From: CAZUZD01 sp964624465
GTDB taxonomy: Bacteria > Planctomycetota > Planctomycetia > Isosphaerales > Isosphaeraceae
Assembly (NCBI GenBank): GCA_964624465.1
Contig: CAZUZD010000157.1
Coordinates: 1-13,798, forward strand
Direction of reading: 5' to 3'
Length of the DNA stretch: 13,798 nt
How positions within the stretch are numbered: position 1 is the stretch's first letter; each line of letters starts with the position of its first letter. Positions 1-6,869 of this stretch are shown one piece after another. The notes below the pieces were generated by a model. The model was given only the letters and a program-made list of their open reading frames with translations, made no database searches and had not been told where the DNA came from. A program made the position numbers and the translations under genes.

Positions 1-1180
1 GGGTCCTCGGGACACCGGCGAGGTTCAGGCTGGCAATGGTGGCCTTCGGGCCGGCCACCCGCGCGGCCGAGGCGTCACGGCCGGGAGCGGGGCTCGAAGC
101 CGGCCCGTCGATGTCGGGCGGCGGCGGTGCCGGGGCCGACTTCGAGCGGAACTGCGGCGTGGCCCGGGGCTCGGACGAGACGTCGATCGGCTCGGGGTCG
201 ACCGGCGGTCGCGCGGGCTCGACCACCTCGCCCTCCGACGTCACGGCGACGGGCAGCGTGCGATCGGGAAGACTCGGCATGGCCCCTCCCGGGTGGGCGT
301 TCACGGTCGCGGTCCGGGCCGCGGTGGCGGTAGCCACGATTGTCCGGGCCATCGTGGGGCGCGAGGCGCTGGCGGTGGCCGTCATCGGAAGCCGCGAGGT
401 GGCGATCGGCAGCGGCGGGAGCGCGATCCCGGCCGTGGGGCCGGCCGGCGGCGTTACGCCCGCTTCGCGATTCGACCGGGCGGCCTCCAGGATCACGACC
501 CGCTCCACCATCGCCCCCGCCTCGGACTCGGCGGTGAGGCGCGAGACGCCCAGGCTGACGACGAGGAGGCCGTCGTGCGGGATCAGCCACTCGCCCTCGA
601 CGCGGCCGGTGACGACCTCGGGCGCCTGGATCTGGGCGACGACCTCGGCCGGCTTCTGGGCGGGGTCCTTGGGCTGGACCTGCTCGGTCAGGTTGTAGTT
701 GATGAAGGCCAGCAGGCGTTGCTCGTCGATCCGGACGCGGGTGAGCAGGCCCTGGTCCATCCAGCGGCCCTGGACCGTCAGCGCCACGCCGTCCTCGATG
801 TGGCCGATCTCGGGGGTGTAGGCCAGCGCCGTGGCGTGGCCCACCGCGCCGTCGGCATGGCGCTTCAGGTCGGCGATGTAGGACCGGTCGGTCCCGGTGT
901 GGACGGTCGCCTCGGTGTCCTCGAGCGCCGTGAGGCTCGGGGTGCCGATCGTCCGCCGGGCCGACTCCTGCAGTCGGGCGGCCAGCTCATGCGGGGCGGT
1001 CCACACGGCGGTGCCGCCGCTGCGGATCACCGGCGTCAGGGACTCGTGCGACGTCCCGCGCCAGGCGGGGCCGTCGAACTCGAGGACGCGGACCTGATAG
1101 TGGATGGGCACGCCCGAGGGGGCCCGGGACGCATCGGTCCCGATCAGCGCCAGGGCCAGAAGGCCAGCGGCCAGGTTCAT
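1..1180 (-). CDS. Exported protein of unknown function with weakly secretin-like N-terminal half (3' end cut by window edge)
   Basis: This open frame has no stop and runs off the left edge, showing 393 residues. I chose the ATG at 1180 because GGAGG lies 8 bases ahead of it; an in-frame ATG at 1195 would bury that ribosome site. Residues 1-20 (MNLAAGLLALALIGTDASRA) look like a Sec signal peptide with an ASRA cleavage site. Residues 28-165 form a compact domain with a P-SLTALEDTEATVHTGTDRSY stretch (81-100), then GVALTVQGRW (131-140) and a run rich in beta strand. The order 'P-x-LT...ATv..G' then 'G..L.V..R' loosely recalls the C-terminal domain of type II/III secretins, but this is from memory and weak. 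Residues 180-235 are a second possible beta-rich segment. Residues 240-390 are low-complexity Ala/Thr/Pro with acidic patches, probably a disordered linker to something beyond the edge. A candidate promoter lies at 1292-1320. The function is unknown; I am confident that the frame is real. Confidence 0.75.
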   Translation of the reverse strand, partial: MNLAAGLLALALIGTDASRAPSGVPIHYQVRVLEFDGPAWRGTSHESLTPVIRSGGTAVWTAPHELAARLQESARRTIGTPSLTALEDTEATVHTGTDRSYIADLKRHADGAVGHATALAYTPEIGHIEDGVALTVQGRWMDQGLLTRVRIDEQRLLAFINYNLTEQVQPKDPAQKPAEVVAQIQAPEVVTGRVEGEWLIPHDGLLVVSLGVSRLTAESEAGAMVERVVILEAARSNREAGVTPPAGPTAGIALPPLPIATSRLPMTATASASRPTMARTIVATATAARTATVNAHPGGAMPSLPDRTLPVAVTSEGEVVEPARPPVDPEPIDVSSEPRATPQFRSKSAPAPPPPDIDGPASSPAPGRDASAARVAGPKATIASLNLAGVPRT

Positions 1181-1291
1181 GATGTCGACCTCCATCCGTG
1201 GAGTTCAGTGCAGTGCTGTGGAGAGCGTGTCGCTCGATGGCCGCCGAACTCGGCTCGGCGGACCGGGTGGCAAGGTCCGATTTGCGGCGGG

Positions 1292-1320
1292 ATCCTAGCC
1301 CAACCCCCACGACCGGTCAA
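1292..1320 (-). promoter_or_regulatory. Candidate sigma70-type promoter for the left-edge gene
   Basis: Read on the minus strand there is TTGACC (1320-1315), a 17-bp spacer and TAGGAT (1297-1292), matching the -35 at 5/6 and the -10 at 4/6. Transcription would start near 1285, leaving a leader of about 105 nt before the ATG at 1180. It is placed back to back with the plus-strand promoter at 1405-1433. This was read by eye; no scoring was possible. Confidence 0.5.
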
Positions 1321-1404
1321 TCGCGGCTCTCGGCCCCCCAGCCCGCAAACTTGAACAAATTTCTCCGACCGCTCCAGCCCGCCCCGCCGCCGCTCCGCCC
1401 GCGC

Positions 1405-1433
1405 TTGACAGTCCCCCGACCGCCGCGCACAAT
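1405..1433 (+). promoter_or_regulatory. Candidate sigma70-type promoter for the SbcCD-like operon
   Basis: A perfect TTGACA (1405-1410) is followed by exactly 17 bp and CACAAT (1428-1433, 4/6 to TATAAT). The start point would be about 1440, giving a leader of roughly 105 nt before the ATG at 1547. A perfect -35 hexamer with ideal spacing is notable in such GC-rich DNA. Confidence 0.55.
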
Positions 1434-1546
1434 CCCCTCGGGCGGCTATCGATACAAAAGAACAGTAATGCTCCATGTTCACCGGTCGTCCGGCACGGGC
1501 CATGAGCGGCCGCACCGGGTCGCGGCGGGGCGAAAGACCGAGGGCG

Positions 1547-2809
1547 ATGTTCAAGTTTATCCATTGCGCCGACCTGCACCTGGACAGCCCGATGAAGGGG
1601 CTGAGCCGGTACGCGGGCGCGCCCGAGGCCGACCTGCGCGATTCGACCCGACGCGCCCTGGTCGCGCTGGTGGACCTGGCCATCGAGGAACGGGTGGCGT
1701 TCGTGGCCATCGCCGGTGACCTCTACGACGGCGACTGGCACGACCACGGCACCGGCCTGTTCCTCAACCAGCAGGCGGCGAGGCTTCGCGATCACGGCAT
1801 CGTCATCTACCTCATCCGCGGCAACCACGACGCCGCCAGCCAGATCACCCGCCATCTGGCCCCGCCCGACAACGTGCGGATGCTCCCGACCGACGCGCCG
1901 GCGACGTTCCTCGACGACGACCTGGGCGTCGCGATCCACGGCCAGGGGTACGCCACCCGGGCGGTCACCACGAACCTGGCCGCCGCCTACCCGGCGCGGG
2001 TCTCGGGCTACTTCAACCTCGGCATGCTGCACACCTGCGTCACCGGCCGCGAGGGGCACGAGGCATACGCGCCTTGCAAGCTGGAGGAGCTGCGCACCCG
2101 GGACTATCAGTACTGGGCGCTCGGGCACATCCATCAGCGCGAGGCGCTCCACAACGACCCGCCGATCCACTTCCCCGGCAACATTCAGGGGCGCCATGCT
2201 CGCGAGACCGGTGCCAAGGGCTGCCTGCTCGTCACGGTCGAGGGTGGTCGTGCGACCCACTGCGAACACCGCCCGCTCGACGTCGTCCGCTGGGCGGTCT
2301 GCCGGGTGCCGGCCGGTGGCATCTCGGACCTTGACGACCTGGTCCAGCGCGCCGCCGAGCAGGTGGCCCTGGAGCGTCAGGAGGCCGGTGATCGCATCGT
2401 GGCTGCCCGGGTGGAGCTCTACGGCCCCTGCCCGCTCAATGACCGACTCCGCCACCGCCGCGATGACGTCGAGGCTGCCATCCGCGACCGAGTGCGCGAT
2501 CTCGGGAGTGGCTCGGTCTGGGTCGAGAAGGTCCAGTTCCACACGCGAGCCCAGCGGCATTACGACGGCGATGACGGCCCGATCGGTGAAGTCGCCCGCC
2601 TGCTCTCCGAGCTTCGGTCTGACGAGGCCCGCCTGCTCGGACTCGCCAGCACCGAGCTGAGCGAACTCAAGCGCAAGCTCCCCAGCGAACTGCGGAGCGG
2701 GGCCGACAGCCTGCCCCTGGAGGATGCCGACGCCCTTCGCGACGTGCTCGATCAGGTCGGTGCCCTGCTGGTCGAGGGGCTGCTCGACCCGGAGGGCCGC
2801 CGCTCATGA
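1547..2809 (+). CDS. SbcD/Mre11/YhaO-family DNA repair exonuclease (metallophosphoesterase)
   Basis: Predicted Mn-dependent nuclease subunit of an SbcCD/Mre11-Rad50-like complex that processes DNA ends and hairpins in the cytoplasm. The 420-residue product has the calcineurin-like phosphoesterase motifs in order: D9-x-H11 (CADLHLDSP), GDLYD (57-61), GNHD (92-95), H162 in GMLHT, and GHIH (193-196), followed by a PGN (210-212), as in SbcD proteins. The frame is open upstream to an ATG at 1475, but residues before 1547 are Arg/Gly-rich and unlike the family, whose members start just before the D-x-H strand. A GAGGG precedes 1547, though spaced only 2 bases away. The C-terminal 190 residues would hold the capping and ATPase-binding parts. 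The stop overlaps the start of the ATPase gene (ATGA, 2806-2809), which indicates translational coupling. Length and the HLDSP motif resemble Bacillus YhaO more than E. coli SbcD. Confidence 0.92.
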   Translation: MFKFIHCADLHLDSPMKGLSRYAGAPEADLRDSTRRALVALVDLAIEERVAFVAIAGDLYDGDWHDHGTGLFLNQQAARLRDHGIVIYLIRGNHDAASQITRHLAPPDNVRMLPTDAPATFLDDDLGVAIHGQGYATRAVTTNLAAAYPARVSGYFNLGMLHTCVTGREGHEAYAPCKLEELRTRDYQYWALGHIHQREALHNDPPIHFPGNIQGRHARETGAKGCLLVTVEGGRATHCEHRPLDVVRWAVCRVPAGGISDLDDLVQRAAEQVALERQEAGDRIVAARVELYGPCPLNDRLRHRRDDVEAAIRDRVRDLGSGSVWVEKVQFHTRAQRHYDGDDGPIGEVARLLSELRSDEARLLGLASTELSELKRKLPSELRSGADSLPLEDADALRDVLDQVGALLVEGLLDPEGRRS

Positions 2810-5800
2810 GGTACCGCGAGCTGGACCTGCGCGCCTTCGGGCCGTTCACCGATCGTGTCCTGCGGTTCGAGAGCGAGGTGCCCGGGTTGCACCTCATCTT
2901 CGGACCGAACGAGGCGGGCAAGAGCTCGCTCCGGCGCGCCCTCCGGCAACTCCTGTTCGGGATCGACGAAAAGACCGACGACAACTTCCGGCACGAGTAC
3001 AAGGCACTCCGGCTCGGCGGCACGCTGTCGCGGTCGGATGGCACGACCCTGGAATTCCTCCGTCGCAAGGGACGTCAAAAGGTCCTCAAGACCCGCGATG
3101 AGTCGGCCGAACTGGACGACTCGGTCGTGGATCGATTCCTCGGCGGGTTCGACGCCCGGCAGTTCGAGGCCCTGTTCTCGCTCGACCACGATGCCCTGGT
3201 GGCGGGCGGCCAGCAGCTCTCAGAGGGACAGGGGGACCTGGGCGAACTGCTGTTCGGGGCCGGCACCGACCTGAAGCGCCTGGTCGCTCTGAAGGATCGG
3301 CTGGAGGCCGACGCGGCGGCGCTGTTCAAGCCGCGCGGCGAGGTGCCGCCGCTGAACCAGAAGCTCCGCGAGCTGGACGAGGCCCGGCGCCAGATCGAGT
3401 CGCTCTCGCTCCGCAGCGACTCCTGGCACCACCAGACTGCCGCGCGTCGTGACGCCGAGCAGCACCGCGCCCGGATCGAGGCCGAACGCGTGACTCTCCA
3501 GGGGCAGCTCGGCCGTCTGAACCGCCTCGAACAGGCCCTGCCCGACCTGGTGCGCCGGGCCGAGCTGCGGTCGATCCTGCAGGAGCTGGCGGACGCCCCA
3601 CGTCTGCCGACCGACTTCGCCGAGCGGCGGCGCCTGGTCGAGACGGACCGTCACGCCGCGCGGCAGCAAGCCGAGCTGGCGGCCCGCAACGCGGCCGAGC
3701 TCGCCGGGGCGCTCGACCAGCTCGAAGTCCCCGGCCCGATCCTGGACGTGGCCGCCACGGTCACCGAGCTGCATGCCCGCCTGCTGGCACACGCGCGGGA
3801 TGCCGCCGAGATCGAGGAATCCCGGGTGGTGCTCGCGACGCTCCGCAAGGAGAACCAGTCCGCTCTGCTCGACCTCGGGTTCCTGGAGCAGCCGGGTTCG
3901 CTCAACGAGCTGCGGTCGGCGGTCCGGCAGCGGACTCGCATCGGATCATTCGTCACCGAGTTCGCCACCCTGGCGCACGAGGCGATCGCGGCCAGAACTC
4001 AGGTGCACAAGAGCCGGCAGGCTCTGACGCGGACGACCGAGGCCCTGGAGCTGGCCGAGTCGCCTGCCGCCGTCGAACCGCTCCGCCGGGAGCTGGCGCA
4101 GGCGCAGGCCGCCGGCGATCTGGCGGAACGCGTGGCGGATGCCGACCGCGAGGCCGATCGACTCGAACGGAAGCGCGACCAGGCGGAGGCCGCATTCCGG
4201 ATTCGCCCCGTCGACGACCGCCCCCTGCTCGGGCTGCCTTTGCCCACCCCGGAGCAGATCGACGAGTTCCAGGACCGGCTCGATGGCACCGATCGGGCCG
4301 TCACCGAACGCCAGCAAGCCCTGGACGAGGCGGTCCAGAGCCGCGATGCCGCCAGTCTGGCTCTCGAGGCACAGCGGCTCGGTGCGCCCGTGCCCACCGA
4401 GGCCGATCTCCTCGAGGCTCGTACCCGTCGCGATCAGGCCTGGGCCGGATTGAGGTCGCACCTGCACCTGCCCGATGTCACGGACGGCCCACCAGGCGTG
4501 CCGGTCGTGGATCTCGTGCGGAATCACGAGCAATGGCAGCTGCAGGCCGATCGCCTCGCCGATCAGCTCCGGCACGAGGCCGACCGGGTGAATCTGCTCG
4601 CCAGCCTGACCCTCAAGCTCCAGCACGCCGTGGAGGTCGTCCGGACAGCCGAGGCGCGGCTGAGGCGGGCTCAGGCCGCGCAGGAGGAGACGCTCCTCGC
4701 CTGGAAGGCCCTCTGGGTGCCATCGGCGCTGGCACCGGGATCGCCCCGGGTGATGCGGGCGTGGCTGGCCGACCACCGTCGGCTCGTCGACTGTGCCCGC
4801 GAGGCCGAACTGGCGCGACAGGCTACCGAGCAGCAGCAGGTCCTGCTCGATCGACTGGAGCGCGGGCTGGCCGATCGGCTCGATCGGCTCGGGGTCCCGC
4901 TGGATGGCCGCGAGCCACTGGTGGAGCTCATCGACCTGGCCCGGCAGGAGGTGGCCCACGCCGAGAAACTGGAACGGAACCGGCAAGCCCTGGAGGCCAA
5001 TCGGTCCGCGCAGCTGGCCGATCTCGACCAGGCGCACGCCACCCTCGAGGAGGTGATGCAACGGCAGTCAGCCTGGTCGGATGGCTGGGAGCGGCTCGTC
5101 ACCCCGCTCGGCCTCGACCCCGAGTCCCCGCCGGAGGCGGCGCAGGCCCGGCTGGACGAGGTCGCCCGGCTCGTGCAGAGCCTCGGTCAGGCGGAGCAGT
5201 CGGCCGAGCGGATCGCACGCTGGGACGCCGAGCGGACCCGGCTCGAGTCGGAGGCCCGCACCGTGGCGGCTGCGACGCTGCCCGAGTCTGCCGGTCGGCC
5301 CCTGACCGACCTTATTCAAACTCTGGCCAACGCGCTGAGCCAGGCGGAGGAATCCCGCGCCCGTCGGGAGGAACGCTCCGACTCGCTGAACCGCACGAAA
5401 GCCAATGCCCAGGCGGCGGCCCTGGCGCTGGCCGATGCCGAGGCGAGGCTGGCCGAACTGATGCGCGTTGCCGGCGCAGCGACCCCCGAGGATCTGCCCG
5501 CAATCGAGGACCGGGCGGAGCAGCGGGGTCGCGCCGAGCGGGAGCTGGCCGAGGTGGAGCACCGGCTCCGTGGCCTGAGCGCGGGCGCCTCGCTCGACAG
5601 CCTGGCGGCCGAGGCCATGGCGCTGGAGGCGGACGCCGTGGCCCCCGAGCGGGAGCGGCTCGAGGCCGCGATCGCCGCCCTGAACGAGGAGTTCGACCGA
5701 CTCGGGCAGGAGGTCGGCGCCGCCCGGGAGCGCCTGCTGCAGATGGCCGAGACCGCCCGCGAGGCGAGGGCCGTCGATGCTGCGCTCCGGACCCAGGATC

Positions 5801-6321
5801 TGCTCACGCAGATCGAGTCGGACGCCAGTCGGTTCGTACGGTTGCGGCTGGCATCGGCCGTGCTCAAGGAGTCGATCGAACGCTATCGCGAGCGGAGCCA
5901 GGGCCCCGTCCTCAAGCGGGCCTCGGCACTGTTCGCCCAGCTCACGCAGGGAAGCTTCGCCGGCCTGACCCCGGAGGTGGACGGCGATGGCCCGCCGCGA
6001 CTCGTCGGCGTGCGTCCCGAGGGCCCCACGGTCCCGGTCGCCGGCATGAGCGAGGGCACCTGCGATCAGCTTTACCTGGCGCTCAAGCTCGCCGGCATCG
6101 AGCACCACCTCGACCATCACGAGCCGATGCCCTTCCTCGCCGACGACATCCTGGTGAACTTCGACGACGGCCGATCGCTGGCCGCCCTCCGCGTCCTGGC
6201 CCAGCTCGGCGAGCGGACCCAGGTGCTGTTCCTGACCCATCACCAGCACCTCGTCGAGCTGGCCCGCCGCGAGCTGCCGGCCGCCGGCCTGTTCCTGCAC
6301 GACCTGAGCCGGCCAGGTTGA
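2806..6321 (+). CDS. SbcC/Rad50/YhaN-like AAA ATPase with long coiled coil
   Basis: Predicted ATPase partner of the upstream nuclease, an SMC-like protein that binds DNA ends and gates nuclease access. In its 1171 residues, the N-terminal lobe carries Walker A GPNEAGKS (33-40) after the typical 'L..FGPF' strand (YhaN/AAA_27-type opening). About residues 180-1020 are Glu/Arg/Ala/Leu/Gln-rich heptad-like sequence, expected to be antiparallel coiled coil. The C-terminal lobe has the ABC-type signature MSEGTCDQLYLALKLA (from 1081), Walker B PFLADD (1109-1114) and the switch-region LTHHQH (from 1143). I find no C-x-x-C zinc hook anywhere in the coil; the few cysteines are isolated. This fits YhaN rather than classic SbcC/Rad50. 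The start overlaps the nuclease stop by 4 bases. A large frame on the same strand (about 4533-6416) is an Arg/Pro/Gly-rich shadow. Confidence 0.93.
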   Translation: MRYRELDLRAFGPFTDRVLRFESEVPGLHLIFGPNEAGKSSLRRALRQLLFGIDEKTDDNFRHEYKALRLGGTLSRSDGTTLEFLRRKGRQKVLKTRDESAELDDSVVDRFLGGFDARQFEALFSLDHDALVAGGQQLSEGQGDLGELLFGAGTDLKRLVALKDRLEADAAALFKPRGEVPPLNQKLRELDEARRQIESLSLRSDSWHHQTAARRDAEQHRARIEAERVTLQGQLGRLNRLEQALPDLVRRAELRSILQELADAPRLPTDFAERRRLVETDRHAARQQAELAARNAAELAGALDQLEVPGPILDVAATVTELHARLLAHARDAAEIEESRVVLATLRKENQSALLDLGFLEQPGSLNELRSAVRQRTRIGSFVTEFATLAHEAIAARTQVHKSRQALTRTTEALELAESPAAVEPLRRELAQAQAAGDLAERVADADREADRLERKRDQAEAAFRIRPVDDRPLLGLPLPTPEQIDEFQDRLDGTDRAVTERQQALDEAVQSRDAASLALEAQRLGAPVPTEADLLEARTRRDQAWAGLRSHLHLPDVTDGPPGVPVVDLVRNHEQWQLQADRLADQLRHEADRVNLLASLTLKLQHAVEVVRTAEARLRRAQAAQEETLLAWKALWVPSALAPGSPRVMRAWLADHRRLVDCAREAELARQATEQQQVLLDRLERGLADRLDRLGVPLDGREPLVELIDLARQEVAHAEKLERNRQALEANRSAQLADLDQAHATLEEVMQRQSAWSDGWERLVTPLGLDPESPPEAAQARLDEVARLVQSLGQAEQSAERIARWDAERTRLESEARTVAAATLPESAGRPLTDLIQTLANALSQAEESRARREERSDSLNRTKANAQAAALALADAEARLAELMRVAGAATPEDLPAIEDRAEQRGRAERELAEVEHRLRGLSAGASLDSLAAEAMALEADAVAPERERLEAAIAALNEEFDRLGQEVGAARERLLQMAETAREARAVDAALRTQDLLTQIESDASRFVRLRLASAVLKESIERYRERSQGPVLKRASALFAQLTQGSFAGLTPEVDGDGPPRLVGVRPEGPTVPVAGMSEGTCDQLYLALKLAGIEHHLDHHEPMPFLADDILVNFDDGRSLAALRVLAQLGERTQVLFLTHHQHLVELARRELPAAGLFLHDLSRPG

Positions 6322-6322
6322 A

Positions 6323-6344
6323 CGGCCGGTTCGCCCGGCCGGTT
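6323..6344 (+). terminator. Possible hairpin terminator after the ATPase gene
   Basis: Immediately after the stop codon, cggccgg (6323-6329) and ccggccg (6335-6341) form a 7-bp all-GC stem around a 5-nt ttcgc loop. The flanking aa and tt can extend it past a one-base bulge. There is no clear T tract, so it may only stabilise the 3' end. Confidence 0.35.
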
Positions 6345-6401
6345 CCACCCCGCGGGCCCGAAGCCTGCGCGCCTGGCTGGTCCCGATCGCGGTCCGGGCG
6401 C

Positions 6402-6447
6402 TACAATGTGCCCTGACTCGCGATTGGCTGCCCTGAGGCCAGTCGCG
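6402..6447 (+). promoter_or_regulatory. Possible -10 element and leader hairpin before the TPR gene
   Basis: TACAAT at 6402-6407 matches the -10 consensus at 5/6, but I see no good -35 at 16-18 bp upstream. Just downstream, cgcgattggc (6419-6428) and gccagtcgcg (6438-6447) can form a 10-bp stem with one T-G wobble and a 9-nt loop. If transcription starts near 6414, this hairpin would sit at the very 5' end of the mRNA. It could equally be an intrinsic terminator of the previous operon. Confidence 0.3.
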
Positions 6448-6493
6448 GTGTCGCTCGCACTCCCTTCCGCCGATCGAACCTGGAGCCCCGAAG

Positions 6494-6814
6494 ATGGCGA
6501 CCCCGGACGAGCTGTATGAAGAGGCGGTCACCCTGCGAGACGGGGGCGACAAGCCCGCCGCGGTGGAGAAGCTCCGCGAGGCGGTCACGCTCGACCCGGA
6601 CTTCGCCCTCGGTCACGGCATGCTCGCCAAGCTGTGCGCCGACCTGGCGCTGACGGATGAGGCGATCGAGCACGCCAAGCGGGTCGTCGAGCTCAGCCCC
6701 GACGACACCTTCAGCTACACGGCCCTCTCCGTGATCTACCAGCGCTGCGGCAAGATCCCGGAGGCCGAGGAGGCCAAGGCTCGCGCCTACTACAAGGAGC
6801 ACGGGCTGGAGTGA
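6494..6814 (+). CDS. Small tetratricopeptide repeat (TPR) protein
   Basis: The 106-residue protein is made almost entirely of TPR helices and is probably a cytoplasmic protein-binding adaptor. About three repeats are visible: residues 2-35 (ELYEEAVTLRDGGDKPAAVEKLREAV), 36-69 (DPDFALGHGMLAKLCADLALTDEAIEHAKR with the usual A-x-x-x-G/L spacing), and 70-104 (SPDDTFSYTALSVIYQRCGK then AEEAKARAY). 'LDPDFALGH' and 'LSPDDTFSY' are the typical inter-repeat turns. GGAG lies 8 bases before the ATG. There is no signal peptide or membrane segment. It heads a plus-strand run with the amidohydrolase (55-bp gap) and the beta-propeller gene (29-bp gap), so the three may be co-transcribed. Its specific partner cannot be told from sequence. 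Confidence 0.85.
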   Translation: MATPDELYEEAVTLRDGGDKPAAVEKLREAVTLDPDFALGHGMLAKLCADLALTDEAIEHAKRVVELSPDDTFSYTALSVIYQRCGKIPEAEEAKARAYYKEHGLE

Positions 6815-6869
6815 GCCCGGCCCTCGAGACGACTGGACCAGGCGACTCCACCACCAGGATCGACTCCCG

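Larger units (their letters stand above)
1196..1546. other. Divergent intergenic region
   Basis: This gene-free stretch lies between the start codons of the left-edge gene and the nuclease gene. It holds one candidate promoter for each side (1292-1320 minus, 1405-1433 plus) and a locally A/T-richer patch at about 1447-1475 (tatcgatacaaaagaac) within the plus-strand leader. The open frames crossing it in several directions have arginine/proline-rich translations typical of high-GC shadow frames. I see no convincing small gene or RNA here. Confidence 0.5.

Noticed and set aside
293..1354. Open frame of 353 codons on the plus strand opposite the left-edge gene
   Set aside because: The translation is Gly/Arg/Asp/Ala-rich without domains and would run across the divergent promoter region. 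The minus frame has a ribosome site, signal peptide and plausible domain.
1295..2560. Open frame of 421 codons on the minus strand opposite the nuclease gene
   Set aside because: The plus frame has all metallophosphoesterase motifs in order. The antisense frame is a mirror of its codon bias.
4533..6416. Open frame of 627 codons on the plus strand inside the ATPase gene
   Set aside because: Its translation is dominated by Gly, Arg, Ala and Pro and has no motif, while the overlapping frame has Walker A, signature and Walker B motifs. It is a GC-bias shadow frame.
5068..6588. Open frame of 506 codons on the minus strand opposite the ATPase gene
   Set aside because: No recognisable domain; it crosses the end of the ATPase gene and the start of the TPR gene and is explained by high GC at third positions.
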